Below are positions 1 to 9,670 of a DNA stretch of 64,000 bases, in pieces; the first letter of the stretch is position 1; the number at the start of each line of letters is the position of its first letter. Position numbers and translations under genes: made by a program. Under the pieces are notes generated by a model. That model was not told the origin of the DNA. It saw nothing but the letters and a program-made list of their open reading frames with translations, and did no database searches. Source of the DNA: Methylomarinum sp965277025 (GTDB lineage: Bacteria; Pseudomonadota; Gammaproteobacteria; Methylococcales; Methylomonadaceae); the NCBI GenBank assembly GCA_965277025.1, contig OZ255706.1:3162001-3226000 (forward strand). The letters run 5' to 3'.

Positions 1-1866
1 TGGCACTGCGGCGGGCAGGTCGGGCACATGGGGCAGCACTTCGCGCTGGAAGTAGTCGTCTATGTCTTCTTTTAGTGGCACGTTTTCATAGTCGCGCAGG
101 TCGGTGTCGGGTTCGGGCTTGCCTTTGTTGGCGCCGCTTTGGTAGCGGCACACTTCGGCGCTGTCGTCCCTTTCGCTCAGTGCCTGCCAGATGGTTTTCA
201 GCAGTGGGGTTTTGACTTTCACCTTGGCCGCCTTGAAAGCGGCTTTTAGCGCCTTGATAAACGCCTCGCGGTTTTTATAGATGGACCCGCCTGAGGCGGG
301 CGGGTCCAGACTCTTGATGGCATCGATAATGGCGGTCTGCTGTTCGTCGCTCAGCTTGGCAAAGGCTTTGGCCCTTTTCAGGGTTTCAATGCGTTCTCGG
401 CTTACCTGAAAGTTGAGTTTCAGCGGGCGTTCCACGGTAATGCGCTGGTAGCCGAAGTCGCGGTTGTCAAAGATCTTGCAGTGTTCGCCTTCGGTGAATT
501 CGCCGAATAGCCGGCTGATGGTCTTGATCTGTTCATCGGACAGTTGCTTGCGCTTGCTGCCCAGGCTCTTGCGCATGGGGGTGTGGAAGTCGACGGCGTT
601 GATCAACTGCACCTTGCCCTTGCGCTCGGCGCTCTTCCGGTTGGTGATGATCCAGATATAGGTGGCGATGCCGGTGTTGTAGAACATGTCTGTGGGCAGG
701 GCGACAATGGCTTCCAGCCAGTCGTTCTCGATGATCCAGCGGCGGATTTCACTTTCGCCACTGCCCACGCTGCCGGTAAACAGCGGGCTACCGTTCAGCA
801 CCACGGCCAGACGGGACGGATCACCGTTGGTATTGAACTTGGATATCATGTGCTGCACGAACAGCAGGGAGCCGTCACTGACGCGGGGCAGGCCTGCGCC
901 GAAGCGGCCGCGATAACCCAGGGTATTGGCTTCGTCTTTTATTTCGCTTTCCACCTTTTTCCATTCCACGCCAAAGGGCGGATTGGACAGCAGGTAGTCA
1001 AATTCTTCATCGGGCAGGCCGTCTTCGGTGAAGCTGTTGCCGGGGTGGATGTTCTTGGGGTTCTGCCCCTTGATCATCATGTCGGACTTGCAGATGGCGT
1101 AACTTTCGTCGTTCAGTTCCTGGCCGTAGACTTCCAGATGGGCATCGGGGTTCAGTTCGCGCAGGTATTCTTCCGCCACGCTTAACATGCCGCCGGTGCC
1201 GCAGGCGGGGTCGTACAGTTTGCGGATGACGCCCTTTTTGGTCAGGGCATCGGTGTCTTCGGCAAACAGCAGGTTGACCATCAGGCGGATCACTTCACGG
1301 GGGGTGAAGTGTTCCCCGGCGGTTTCATTGCTTTGTTCTGAAAAGCGGCGGATCAGTTCCTCGAAGATATAGCCCATGTGCAGGTTGCTGACCTTGTCGG
1401 GGTGCAGGTCGGCCTGGGCGAAGCGGCTGACCACCATGTACAGCAGGTTGTCCTTGTCCAGCCTTGCGATCTGTTCGGGCAGTTTGAAGCGTTCGATAAA
1501 GATTTCCCGCGCATCGTCGGAAAAGCCGTTGATCAGGTTGTTCAGGTTGGCGGCGATATTATCCGGGTCATCCAGCAATTTTTCAAAGGTGAAGGGGCTG
1601 GTGTTGTGAAAATTCTGCCCCGCCACCATGTTCAGCATGGTTTCGCGCATCTCGTGATCCACCTGCCTGCCGGTAGGCATGGCGCTGTCGGGCTGGTTGT
1701 TTAACTGTTCCAGCACCTTGTCCTTGCTGGGTTCCAGCACGCAGTCCAGACGGCGCAGCACGGTAAAGGGCAAGACCACCTTGCCGTATTCAGATTGCTT
1801 GTAATTGCCTCGCAGGATTTCCGCGATAGACCAGATAAAACTGACGTGTTCACCGAAGTTGGTCAT
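1..1866 (-). CDS. hsdM: Type I restriction-modification DNA methylase subunit HsdM (C-terminus beyond the window)
   Basis: The minus strand is open for 622 codons from an ATG at 1866 to the first base of the window, so the C-terminal end is not visible. The protein begins MTNFGEHVSFIWSIAEILRG, as in the N-6 adenine methylase subunit of type I systems. SAM-binding motif I (DPACGTGGML) lies near residue 217 and catalytic motif IV (NPPFG) near residue 292, in the order expected for an HsdM. It would methylate adenine together with an HsdS specificity subunit; hsdS and hsdR would lie beyond the left edge. Two perfect or near-perfect palindromes (283-307, 1664-1679) fall in-frame in linker regions. 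ORFs on the opposite strand here are shadows. Family identification is secure; the specificity cannot be read. Confidence 0.95.
   Translation of the reverse strand, partial: MTNFGEHVSFIWSIAEILRGNYKQSEYGKVVLPFTVLRRLDCVLEPSKDKVLEQLNNQPDSAMPTGRQVDHEMRETMLNMVAGQNFHNTSPFTFEKLLDDPDNIAANLNNLINGFSDDAREIFIERFKLPEQIARLDKDNLLYMVVSRFAQADLHPDKVSNLHMGYIFEELIRRFSEQSNETAGEHFTPREVIRLMVNLLFAEDTDALTKKGVIRKLYDPACGTGGMLSVAEEYLRELNPDAHLEVYGQELNDESYAICKSDMMIKGQNPKNIHPGNSFTEDGLPDEEFDYLLSNPPFGVEWKKVESEIKDEANTLGYRGRFGAGLPRVSDGSLLFVQHMISKFNTNGDPSRLAVVLNGSPLFTGSVGSGESEIRRWIIENDWLEAIVALPTDMFYNTGIATYIWIITNRKSAERKGKVQLINAVDFHTPMRKSLGSKRKQLSDEQIKTISRLFGEFTEGEHCKIFDNRDFGYQRITVERPLKLNFQVSRERIETLKRAKAFAKLSDEQQTAIIDAIKSLDPPASGGSIYKNREAFIKALKAAFKAAKVKVKTPLLKTIWQALSERDDSAEVCRYQSGANKGKPEPDTDLRDYENVPLKEDIDDYFQREVLPHVPDLPAAVP
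283..307. repeat. In-frame palindrome inside hsdM
   Basis: A GC-rich inverted repeat with arms GGACCCGCC and GGCGGGTCC and a short loop. It encodes a DPPASGGS linker in the C-terminal third of HsdM. It looks like a small palindromic insertion tolerated in a loop; that is inference from its symmetry and location. Confidence 0.6.
1664..1679. repeat. Second in-frame palindrome inside hsdM
   Basis: TGCCTGCCGGTAGGCA is a near-perfect palindrome that encodes the PTGRQ stretch near residue 65 of HsdM. PTGRQ-coding palindromes occur in unrelated proteins in other bacteria as tolerated insertions; its origin here is inferred. Confidence 0.5.
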
Positions 1867-2048
1867 TTATTGCCCATATTGAATTTTTTATTAGAATATG
1901 GTCTTAATCATAACTTATTTCAGATCAAGCATATAGCAGACCTTAACCGAAGCAGCCATTTGTACTGCAACCCAAAATTCGCTTTTTGATAATTAGGACT
2001 GAATATTTCAACGCCCTTGATACCGTTAACCAGTTTATCACTATGGAT

Positions 2049-3270
2049 CTCTGTACATGACAAAAATTAACTTATGACAAATGAGTCTCATGTATTCCAG
2101 TGACAAAAGGTATGGGTTGCAAAAGAGCAATCACTTTTCTAATCATCCTTTTTGATTGAGATAAGACATTAAACAACGTTGAGCGGATACAATCTAATCC
2201 ATATCGAAACAGGCTTTGCGCGAGCCGCTGATGTGTTTTGGTTTTTATTGGTAACTCGCAATCATGTTTCCATTCGCCTGCTTTATGTGACCAACAGAAA
2301 GCAATAACGGGAAGTACTAACAATTTTTTGATCCGAAGATAACCGACTACACGCGTTTCCTCAAGTTTGAATCCCCGTCCTTTTAAACCGCCGAAAAGCG
2401 TTTCGATTTCCCAACGCAAGCCATAAATTTTAATCGCATCAGGGTTCAAATGCTGACAGACGATGATTAATAACTCACCATCACTCAGCCGTAACCCACT
2501 GAGATAAATTGAACAATTTCCCAAATAGCGCGCTGTTGAGAGGTGTCGTGTGCTACCCGGCTTAAGCCCATAAAACAAACGCTCTACGCGTATTCGCTGG
2601 CCTTGGGCATTGGTTGTCCAGGCGTTGTTGCGAATACGGATATAAAAGGGAATCTCTTGCTCAAACAACCAGCCCATCCATTCGTCTCCAATAAACTCCC
2701 GATCAGCCAAAAGACCTTTGATGTGATGTCGGCCAAACTGCGCAATAAAGCGTTTCATCAGCGCTATACGTTCCTTCGTATTAGAGTTGCCCCGCTTGTT
2801 TAAAGGCAACCAATACACCGGAATGGCGGCACCCCGATAAACCACGGCAAGCACCAGCAGATTAATATTGGTTTTACCCCACTTCCAATTCGTCCTGTCT
2901 AACGTCAGATAGTAATCCTGATCAGTGAAACCAAACAGTTTCATGATGAAATGAGCGACTTCATTGTAATCCAGCCAATGGTCACTGAAAAATCGTTGCA
3001 TCCGTCGATATCGTGAGGAAATTTTTGCCCGACGGGGAAAGAATACGGCGAGCTGGGCCAGATTGACCGTGCTAACTGCCATCAAAGCAATTAACATACC
3101 CACAAAACAAACGATTCTTGCCTTGTTCCATTGAAAGTGCTCAGTTAATATGGCAGTTAGCTCGTTGATTTGTAATGTCCCGTTATTCATATTCGCTAAA
3201 ACAAAATGCGGTATTTAATTACATTTCAACGAGCTACGCCAGCTTTTAATATTTTTTGTCATGTACAGAG
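2049..3270 (-). mobile_element. IS4-family insertion sequence, complete
   Basis: The element is bounded by an 18-bp perfect terminal inverted repeat, CTCTGTACATGACAAAAA at 2049-2066 and its complement at 3253-3270. It is flanked by a 9-bp target duplication ACTATGGAT (2040-2048 and 3271-3279). It carries one transposase gene on the minus strand. The perfect duplication and intact ORF suggest a recent insertion. Its target was intergenic sequence upstream of hsdM. Confidence 0.95.
2072..3190 (-). CDS. IS4-family transposase (DDE)
   Basis: A 372-residue transposase filling the IS. The first catalytic Asp is in LTLDRTNW (about residue 98) and the second in LLADREFIG (about 160). The YREK-type signature Y-x2-R-x3-E-x6-K reads YGLRWEIETLFGGLK (about 258-272), which is diagnostic for IS4-type enzymes. 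The ORF is uninterrupted and the protein is likely functional. Cleavage with a 9-bp stagger agrees with the observed target duplication. Confidence 0.93.
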   Translation of the reverse strand: MNNGTLQINELTAILTEHFQWNKARIVCFVGMLIALMAVSTVNLAQLAVFFPRRAKISSRYRRMQRFFSDHWLDYNEVAHFIMKLFGFTDQDYYLTLDRTNWKWGKTNINLLVLAVVYRGAAIPVYWLPLNKRGNSNTKERIALMKRFIAQFGRHHIKGLLADREFIGDEWMGWLFEQEIPFYIRIRNNAWTTNAQGQRIRVERLFYGLKPGSTRHLSTARYLGNCSIYLSGLRLSDGELLIIVCQHLNPDAIKIYGLRWEIETLFGGLKGRGFKLEETRVVGYLRIKKLLVLPVIAFCWSHKAGEWKHDCELPIKTKTHQRLAQSLFRYGLDCIRSTLFNVLSQSKRMIRKVIALLQPIPFVTGIHETHLS

Positions 3271-3279
3271 ACTATGGAT

Positions 3280-3593
3280 GAATGTGATAGCCCGACTACT
3301 GATATTACTCCCAGATTAATCCGCGAATGAAATGATCTGGCCATCTATGGGGAAAACTCAAACATCCGTGATAAAGATGTGCTCCGGTCTCACAATGCTG
3401 TGGTCAGGCATTTCAAGAAAGAAGCCGAAATGACTAATATCATTCGCAATGAAGCAGAAGCACTGGAAGCGACCAAGGTTGTACTACACAGACAGTTATT
3501 CAGGGATAATGGACTTCATGAAAGGACACAAAGTACGCATCATCATTATTTGGTCAATGAACCATAATGCTCATTGGCCTAATAAATTATTTG
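3280..3593. other. Degenerate intergenic stretch right of the IS4 element
   Basis: About 310 bases between the IS4 right flank and the MITE-1 repeat. A 62-codon open stretch on the plus strand (3379-3567) has no recognisable domain, and reading frames change repeatedly, so this looks like the remnant of an older gene. I cannot identify it. Confidence 0.4.
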
Positions 3594-3737
3594 AGGAAGC
3601 ACTGACAAATCATCCATACTGTCAGTGACCGCAAAGTGGAAATGCGCTTTCTGCTTTTCTCAAAAAATAAATGACTTAAAGCCATCGATTTTGGCGGCGC
3701 ATCCGTGCGCTGCTGGAATCGCAAAAAATCCGCGATT
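3594..3737 (+). repeat. MITE-1 copy
   Basis: A copy of the dispersed multi-hairpin repeat that recurs through the window. It starts GGAAGCACTGACAAATCATCC and continues through the GTGGAAATGCG arm. The central AAAT..CATCGATTTT hairpin and the GGCGCATCCGTGCGC hairpin follow. It closes with GGAATCGC..GCGATTA. It lies at the 3' end of thrC, which stops at 3741. Confidence 0.8.
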
Positions 3738-3740
3738 ATT

Positions 3741-4820
3741 TTACATATTATCCAGAATCGCTTTTTTAACCGCGTCCAGGCTGGCATCGATAGTGACTGG
3801 GTGGGTGTCTTTGCATTGCAGGATGGCGGTGTCCGGGTCTTTCAGGCCGTTGCCGGTCAATGTGCAGACGATGGTGCTGCCTTCGGGGATTTTGCCGGAT
3901 TCTATGTCTTTCAATGCACCGGCCAGTGAGGTTGCAGAAGCCGGTTCACAGAAGATGCCTTCATGGCCGGAGAGCATTTTTTGCGCCGCCAGTATCTGTT
4001 CGTCGGTCATGGCGTCAAACCAGCCGCCGGATTCTTTTTGCGCGTTCCAGGCCTTGTCCCACGATTGCGGATGACCGATGCGGATTGCGGTGGCGACGGT
4101 TTCCGGTTCATCGACCATTTCGCCTTTGATAAAAGGCGCCGCGCCAGCCGCCTGATAGCCGCACATGACCGGTTTGTTGGGCGAGACGCCATCGGCGGCG
4201 TATTCGCTGTATCCTTTCCAGTAAGCAGTGATATTGCCGGCATTGCCGACCGGCAGACAATGGTAATCCGGTGCTTTGCCCAGTTCATCGACAATTTCGA
4301 AAGCGGCAGTTTTTTGCCCTTCGATACGGAACGGGTTGATGGAGTTGACGATGGTGACCGGAGCGTGATCAGCGACTTCTTTGACCAGCGACATGCCGGC
4401 ATCGAAATTGCCATTGATCTGAATAATTTCCGCGCCATACATCAGCGTTTGCGCCAGCTTGCCGAGGGCGATTTTGCCTTCGGGAATCAAGACGAAGGCT
4501 TTGATGCCGGCGCGCACGGCGTAGGCGGCCGCGGCGGCCGAGGTGTTGCCGGTGGAGGCGCAAATGATCGCCTGACTGCCCTCTTCCACCGCTTTGGTGA
4601 CGGCCATGGTCATGCCGCGGTCTTTGAAGGAGCCGGTTGGGTTCAGGCCTTCGTATTTGACATAGATTTTGACATCCTTACCGATCAGTTTCGGGATGTT
4701 TTCCAGTTGAATCAGCGGTGTATTGCCTTCACCCAGACTGATAAAACGCGTGTCGCCGGAAACCGGCAGACGGCTTTGATAACGGTTGATTAAACAGGTG
4801 TAATGTGTTGTTTGGCTCAT
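3741..4820 (-). CDS. thrC: Threonine synthase
   Basis: A 359-residue PLP enzyme that converts O-phosphohomoserine to threonine, the last step of threonine synthesis. The PLP lysine is K66 in NPTGSFKDRGMT; a glycine-rich phosphate loop (VGNAGN) lies near residue 190. Length fits the short class of bacterial threonine synthases. It is transcribed after hom with a 2-bp gap, so the alaC-hom-thrC set reads as one operon. The C-terminus ends just short of a MITE-1 repeat. Confidence 0.95.
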   Translation of the reverse strand: MSQTTHYTCLINRYQSRLPVSGDTRFISLGEGNTPLIQLENIPKLIGKDVKIYVKYEGLNPTGSFKDRGMTMAVTKAVEEGSQAIICASTGNTSAAAAAYAVRAGIKAFVLIPEGKIALGKLAQTLMYGAEIIQINGNFDAGMSLVKEVADHAPVTIVNSINPFRIEGQKTAAFEIVDELGKAPDYHCLPVGNAGNITAYWKGYSEYAADGVSPNKPVMCGYQAAGAAPFIKGEMVDEPETVATAIRIGHPQSWDKAWNAQKESGGWFDAMTDEQILAAQKMLSGHEGIFCEPASATSLAGALKDIESGKIPEGSTIVCTLTGNGLKDPDTAILQCKDTHPVTIDASLDAVKKAILDNM

Positions 4821-4822
4821 AA

Positions 4823-6169
4823 TTATTTTAGTGTTTCCAGTCGAATGCGGCTGATCTGGCCGGTTACGGTTGTCAATGCTTCAATCTCCTGGATTGCGGC
4901 ATTCATTTCTTTTTCTTGCGTTTGCTGGGTCAGCATAATCAGGGGTAAAGACGTTTCCTGAGGCTTTGGCTCTTTTTGGATCAACGCTTCAATACTGATC
5001 TGGTGTCTGGCCAGAATGCTGGCGATTTCGGCCAGCACGCCGGGTTTATCTTCCACCGTCAAACGCAGATAATAAGCGGTTTTGAAATCATCGGCGTCAA
5101 GCAAAGGGATATCGACCAGAGCATCGGCCTGGAACGCCAGATGCGGCACCCGGTTTTCAGGGTCGCTGGTCATCGCCCGGACGACATCGACGACATCGGC
5201 CACCACGGCGGAAGCGGTCGGCTCCGCGCCAGCGCCAGCGCCGTAATACAGGGTTGGGCCAACCGCATCGCCTTTGACCAAAACGGCATTCATCACGCCA
5301 TCGACATTGGCGATCAGACGCCGCTCGGGAATCATGGTGGGATGCACGCGCAGTTCGATTCCTTTGCCGGTTTTACGGGCAATGCCCAAATGTTTGATGC
5401 GATAGCCCAGCTCTTCGGCATATTCCATATCTTCACGGGTGATGCCGGTGATGCCTTCGGTATAGGCTTTTTCAAACTGCAACGGGATGCCGAAGGCGAT
5501 AGAGGCCAATATGGTCAGTTTATGCGCCGCATCGATGCCTTCCACATCGAAGGTTGGATCGGCTTCGGCATAGCCCAAAGCCTGGGCTTCGGCCAGCACA
5601 TCGGCGAAATCCCGCCCCTTGTCGCGCATTTCGGTCAGAATGAAGTTACCGGTGCCATTAATAATGCCGGCCAGCCATTCAATCTGGTTGCCTGAAAGCC
5701 CTTCGCGAATCGCTTTAATGATGGGAATGCCGCCGGCCACAGCCGCCTCGAACAAGACCATCACGCCTTTTTGGCTGGCTTTAGCGAATATTTCATTACC
5801 ATGCAGCGCAATCAACGCTTTGTTGGCGGTGACAATGTGTTTGCCGTTGTCAATCGCTTTCAGCACCAGTTCTTTGGCCAAGCTGTCGCCACCGATCAAC
5901 TCCAGCACCACATCGATATCAGGGTCGTTGACGATTTCAAACGGATCGGTGGTCAAATCGATGTCAGAAGTATCGCAAATGCGTTCACGATCCAGACTTC
6001 TGGCCGATGCGCGGGTCACCAGAATTTGTCGCCCCGCCCGACGGGATATTTCCTCTGCATTGCGTTTCAGCACGTTGACGGTACCCCCGCCGACGGTGCC
6101 AAGCCCTAAAATACCTATGTTTACCGGTTTCAACTGTGACTCCTGACAATCTGTTTTCAAGCCCGTCAT
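4823..6169 (-). CDS. hom: Homoserine dehydrogenase
   Basis: A 448-residue enzyme that reduces aspartate semialdehyde to homoserine with NAD(P)H. The Rossmann motif GLGTVGGGT occupies about residues 22-30, a catalytic-domain GTGNFILTEM segment follows near 180, and a C-terminal ACT domain (about 360-440) suggests feedback control by threonine. The ATG overlaps the alaC stop (TAATG), indicating translational coupling. A downstream TTG (LKPVNIG) is a possible alternative start, since the first dozen residues are not typical of the family. Confidence 0.94.
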   Translation of the reverse strand: MTGLKTDCQESQLKPVNIGILGLGTVGGGTVNVLKRNAEEISRRAGRQILVTRASARSLDRERICDTSDIDLTTDPFEIVNDPDIDVVLELIGGDSLAKELVLKAIDNGKHIVTANKALIALHGNEIFAKASQKGVMVLFEAAVAGGIPIIKAIREGLSGNQIEWLAGIINGTGNFILTEMRDKGRDFADVLAEAQALGYAEADPTFDVEGIDAAHKLTILASIAFGIPLQFEKAYTEGITGITREDMEYAEELGYRIKHLGIARKTGKGIELRVHPTMIPERRLIANVDGVMNAVLVKGDAVGPTLYYGAGAGAEPTASAVVADVVDVVRAMTSDPENRVPHLAFQADALVDIPLLDADDFKTAYYLRLTVEDKPGVLAEIASILARHQISIEALIQKEPKPQETSLPLIMLTQQTQEKEMNAAIQEIEALTTVTGQISRIRLETLK

Positions 6170-7353
6170 TATACTACGTTGTCTTTTCTGAGCATATTGC
6201 GAATGCCGCGCAACGCCTGCCGGGTGCGGTGTTCATTTTCGATCAGACTGAAACGGACATGGTCATCGCCATGCTGACCGAAACCAATCCCCGGCGAAAC
6301 CGCCACCTTGGCGTCGATAATCATTTTTTTACAGAATTCGATCGAGCCCATTTCACGATAGGCTTCTGGAATTGGTGCCCAGACAAACATGGTCGCTTTC
6401 GGTTTTTCCACCTGCCAGCCCATCGCATTCAGGCCCTCGCACAATACATCACGGCGGCGTCTGTACATATCACAAATTTCCTGCACACAATCTTGCGGCC
6501 CTTCCAAAGCAGTAATAGCGGCTACCTGTATGGGCGTGAATGTACCGTAATCCATGTAAGATTTTATCCGCGTCAACGCCGCCACCAGAGTGGGATTGCC
6601 ACACATAAAACCGACCCGCCAGCCGGGCATGTTGTAACTTTTTGACAGGGAAAAAAACTCGACCGCAATGTCTTTTGCCCCTTCCACCTGAAGAATGGAA
6701 GGCGCTTTATAGCCATCGAAAACAATATCGGCATAGGCGATATCATGGACTATCCAGATATTGTGTTCCTTGGCGACCGCCACGACTTTTTCGAAAAAAT
6801 CCAGTTCGATACATTGTGTGGTGGGGTTACCCGGGAAATTGAGAATCAGCATTTTTGGCTTGGGCCAGGAATCGACAATCGCCTTTTGCAATTCGTCGAA
6901 AAAATCCACGCCCGGCACCAATGGCACATGGCGTAAATCCGCCCCGGCGATCACCACGCCATAAGGATGAATCGGATAAGCCGGATTGGGCACCAGCACC
7001 ACATCGCCAGGGCCAAGTGTGGCCAGCGCCAGATGCGCCAGACCTTCTTTGGAGCCGATGGTGACAATAGCCTCGGTTTCAGGATCTAGCGTGACATCGT
7101 ATCGATCCTGGTACCAGTTACAAATCGCCCGGCGCAAGCGGGGAATGCCCTTGGACATGGAATAACGATGCGTATCGTTTCGCTGCGCCGCTTCGACCAG
7201 TTTCTCGATAATATGCGGCGGTGTCGGCTGATCGGGATTACCCATGCCAAAATCGATAATATCTTCACCTTCGGCGCGGGCTTTTGCTTTTAATTCATTG
7301 ACAATATTAAAAACATAGGGCGGCAGGCGTTTGATGCGATGAAATTCTTCCAT
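6169..7353 (-). CDS. alaC: Alanine/glutamate-pyruvate aminotransferase, AlaC type
   Basis: A 394-residue class I/II aminotransferase. The N-terminus MEEFHRIKRLPPYVF and the segment FGMGNPDQPTP are typical of AlaC. The PLP lysine sits in SLSKSYNMPGWR (around residue 235), with NFPGNPTT upstream. It is expected to interconvert pyruvate and alanine with glutamate as amino donor. It is the first gene of an alaC-hom-thrC operon, an arrangement common in gammaproteobacteria. Confidence 0.92.
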   Translation of the reverse strand: MEEFHRIKRLPPYVFNIVNELKAKARAEGEDIIDFGMGNPDQPTPPHIIEKLVEAAQRNDTHRYSMSKGIPRLRRAICNWYQDRYDVTLDPETEAIVTIGSKEGLAHLALATLGPGDVVLVPNPAYPIHPYGVVIAGADLRHVPLVPGVDFFDELQKAIVDSWPKPKMLILNFPGNPTTQCIELDFFEKVVAVAKEHNIWIVHDIAYADIVFDGYKAPSILQVEGAKDIAVEFFSLSKSYNMPGWRVGFMCGNPTLVAALTRIKSYMDYGTFTPIQVAAITALEGPQDCVQEICDMYRRRRDVLCEGLNAMGWQVEKPKATMFVWAPIPEAYREMGSIEFCKKMIIDAKVAVSPGIGFGQHGDDHVRFSLIENEHRTRQALRGIRNMLRKDNVV

Positions 7354-7455
7354 TCAGGACTCTTTGAGGGAAAATGTTGGCAAACTCTCTAAAATACCGG
7401 CAGTGATTAAAGTTGTCAAATACAGCACGATCTTTCAGAATGATTTATAGGTGGA

Positions 7456-7809
7456 TCATTCAGCATCCTCTATGGCGTCTTCCAGGTCCTGAATCGCATC
7501 ATCACACGCGGGTAATGAATTTTTCACCCGGCGTTTGAACAAAATCCCCATGCTTTTCCCTTCCATTTGAGATTGCGCATAATCATTCAATAACTTACAC
7601 GCCTCATGCATTCTCAACTCAGCCTGGTAAATTTCGTTTTCGTCATCCGAGCCGCTGTCGAGCATCATCAATTCACTGGTCAATTCATTTTGCCGGCGAA
7701 ACAGGTTTTCGGCGTAGACGGTCAATTCCTGCTCATGGGTTATAGCGTCGATCAAACTGCATGCCGGAATAGTCACTGCAAGTGATAACGCAATCAACCA
7801 CTGTTTCAT
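7456..7809 (-). CDS. Small putative lipoprotein, unknown function
   Basis: A 117-residue protein with an N-terminal signal and a lipobox-like IPACS at residues 14-18, so it is probably a lipoprotein anchored through Cys17. The mature part is helical and rich in acidic and polar residues, with no domain I recognise. It lies 6 bp downstream of the BASS transporter gene and is probably cotranscribed with it. Confidence 0.7.
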   Translation of the reverse strand: MKQWLIALSLAVTIPACSLIDAITHEQELTVYAENLFRRQNELTSELMMLDSGSDDENEIYQAELRMHEACKLLNDYAQSQMEGKSMGILFKRRVKNSLPACDDAIQDLEDAIEDAE

Positions 7810-7815
7810 TTTTTT

Positions 7816-8733
7816 TCACCCGTTTGATTCAACCGTTTGCCGCCGCCAAAAATACGCCAGCAGACTGCCGGATAAATTGTGCCAGATACTGAACAAAGCG
7901 CCGGGCAATGCAGCTAAAGCTGAAAAATACTGAACCGCCAGGGCGACGCTCAAACCGGAATTTTGCATGCCCACTTCAATACTGACGGTGCGGGCTATCT
8001 GCTTGTCATAAGCCAATAGCCGCATGACGCCGTAGCCGGTCAACAAACCCAGTGCATTATGCAGACAAACCGTCACCATCACCGGCCAGGCGAGGGTTTG
8101 CAAATTGGCATGATTCAAACCGATAATGATGGCGATAATCAACACAATCGACAGACTGGAAAACAGTGGAAAAACCGATTGCGCCGCTTGAATGCCTGCC
8201 TGAAAACGGCTGTTCAGCAGTACGCCTGCCAACACCGGCAACAAGACAATCAACAGGATGCTTTTTAACATACCGGCGACGGGCACATTGACAACCTGAT
8301 GTAAATAAAGCCAACTCAACAGCGGCATCAACACAACTGCGCATAATGTCGAAACGACCGTCATCAATACCGACAAGGCGACATTGCCCCGTGCCAGATA
8401 GCAGATAACATTGGAGGCAGTACCCCCGGCACTGGCGCCTACCAGCACCATGCCGGCCAAAAGCTCCGCCGGCAAATGTAGCAAAGTGGAAATCGCCCAG
8501 GCAAAAAATGGCATGCACAAAAATTGTAGCATCACTGCAAAAAAAATAACCTTAGGGGATTGTAAAACCTTTTTGAAGTCGGCCACCGTCAAGGTCATGC
8601 CCATACAGAACATGACTGCGGCCAATAAAGGCAGTATCGCGCTTTTGAGTTGACTGAATTCAGCTGGATAAAACCAGGCCAGGCCGGATACTAAAAGCGC
8701 CCACAATGGAAAAAGATTGACGATGCGCTGCAT
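7816..8733 (-). CDS. Bile acid:sodium symporter (BASS) family transporter
   Basis: A 305-residue, highly hydrophobic protein with about nine to ten membrane segments. The segment VLVGASAGGTASNVICYLARGN near residues 97-118 resembles the conserved core of the BASS family, as does EVGMQNSGLSVALA near residue 255. Such proteins cotransport sodium with organic anions or small keto acids; the substrate cannot be read. It sits 3 bp from the upstream methyltransferase gene, suggesting one transcript. Confidence 0.9.
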   Translation of the reverse strand: MQRIVNLFPLWALLVSGLAWFYPAEFSQLKSAILPLLAAVMFCMGMTLTVADFKKVLQSPKVIFFAVMLQFLCMPFFAWAISTLLHLPAELLAGMVLVGASAGGTASNVICYLARGNVALSVLMTVVSTLCAVVLMPLLSWLYLHQVVNVPVAGMLKSILLIVLLPVLAGVLLNSRFQAGIQAAQSVFPLFSSLSIVLIIAIIIGLNHANLQTLAWPVMVTVCLHNALGLLTGYGVMRLLAYDKQIARTVSIEVGMQNSGLSVALAVQYFSALAALPGALFSIWHNLSGSLLAYFWRRQTVESNG

Positions 8734-8736
8734 GGC

Positions 8737-9657
8737 TTATTTCTGGGCGGTGAAAATCAGATATTCGGTGAGATTATCGTCGAACAACTGATGCTGCGCC
8801 AGTCCGACATGATAATTGGCAGTCTGCGCCTTAGAGCGCAAGCCTAACCACTGGCTGATTTTCTGTACCGGATACAAGCGCTTGGCGACCTTATACATAT
8901 AATCGGCAGAGGGTAAGGTTTGCCGGGTAATATCATGCACCTGAATATCATTGAAATTCAGCCCCTGCAACAAACCGGTAAATTCATCCCGTGAACATAA
9001 ATTTGGCACGGCCCAGCCATTGAGACAAGTAACCACAGCCTCCCATTGCTGTTGATTAAATTCCCGTTGCAGCAAAAAGCCGTCGCAAACCACCAGCCGC
9101 CCGCCCGGCTTCAGCAAACGCCAGGCTTCTTTTAAAAAATCGCCTTTTTTCAGTGCATGGCAGGAACTTTCCAACGCCCAGACGACATCAAAGGTTTCAT
9201 CCTCGAACGGCGTTTGACAAAAATCCGCCACTTCAAAATCCACCTTGTCAGCGACACCATGTCGCTTGGCATGTTGCCGTGCATAATTGGCCTGTTTGGC
9301 GCTGATGGTAATACCTGTCACACGGTTGCCATGCTCACGCCCCATCCAGATGGTACTGCCGCCGATACCGCAACCGGCATCCAATACTTTATCATCAGGT
9401 TGAATTCCGGCCTTGTCATAAAGAATCTGGTTTTTATTCAACAACGCCTGATGATGCTGATAAGGCTGGTCACTGTCCCAGTAACCATAATGCAAGGCCA
9501 GATTGTCCCGGTTACACCAGGCTGCCAGATAATCACGATAACAATCATCGTAATGTTTAACCGCGTCTTCAGCCAGAGCTTCCGGGCTCAACGCTTCGTT
9601 TTGCCGCAGGCTTTGATCACGATAATCCTGGTCAGGCTCAATCCGGTATGTCTTCAT
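8737..9657 (-). CDS. SAM-dependent methyltransferase
   Basis: A 306-residue class I methyltransferase. Motif I VLDAGCGIGGSTIWM lies near residue 90. A post-motif region DVVWALESSCHALKK near 158 and LKPGGRLVVCD near 182 complete the fold. The overall pattern resembles tocopherol, sarcosine or cyclopropane-type small-molecule methyltransferases, but the substrate is not identifiable. It is the first gene of a likely operon with the BASS transporter and the lipoprotein. Confidence 0.88.
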   Translation of the reverse strand: MKTYRIEPDQDYRDQSLRQNEALSPEALAEDAVKHYDDCYRDYLAAWCNRDNLALHYGYWDSDQPYQHHQALLNKNQILYDKAGIQPDDKVLDAGCGIGGSTIWMGREHGNRVTGITISAKQANYARQHAKRHGVADKVDFEVADFCQTPFEDETFDVVWALESSCHALKKGDFLKEAWRLLKPGGRLVVCDGFLLQREFNQQQWEAVVTCLNGWAVPNLCSRDEFTGLLQGLNFNDIQVHDITRQTLPSADYMYKVAKRLYPVQKISQWLGLRSKAQTANYHVGLAQHQLFDDNLTEYLIFTAQK

Positions 9658-9670
9658 CGACGTTATTCAG

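Noticed and set aside
544..1185. 213-codon ORF on the plus strand
   Set aside because: It is antisense to hsdM, whose motifs are clear; composition is that of a shadow frame.
3963..4793. 276-codon ORF on the plus strand
   Set aside because: Antisense to threonine synthase with no recognisable domain.
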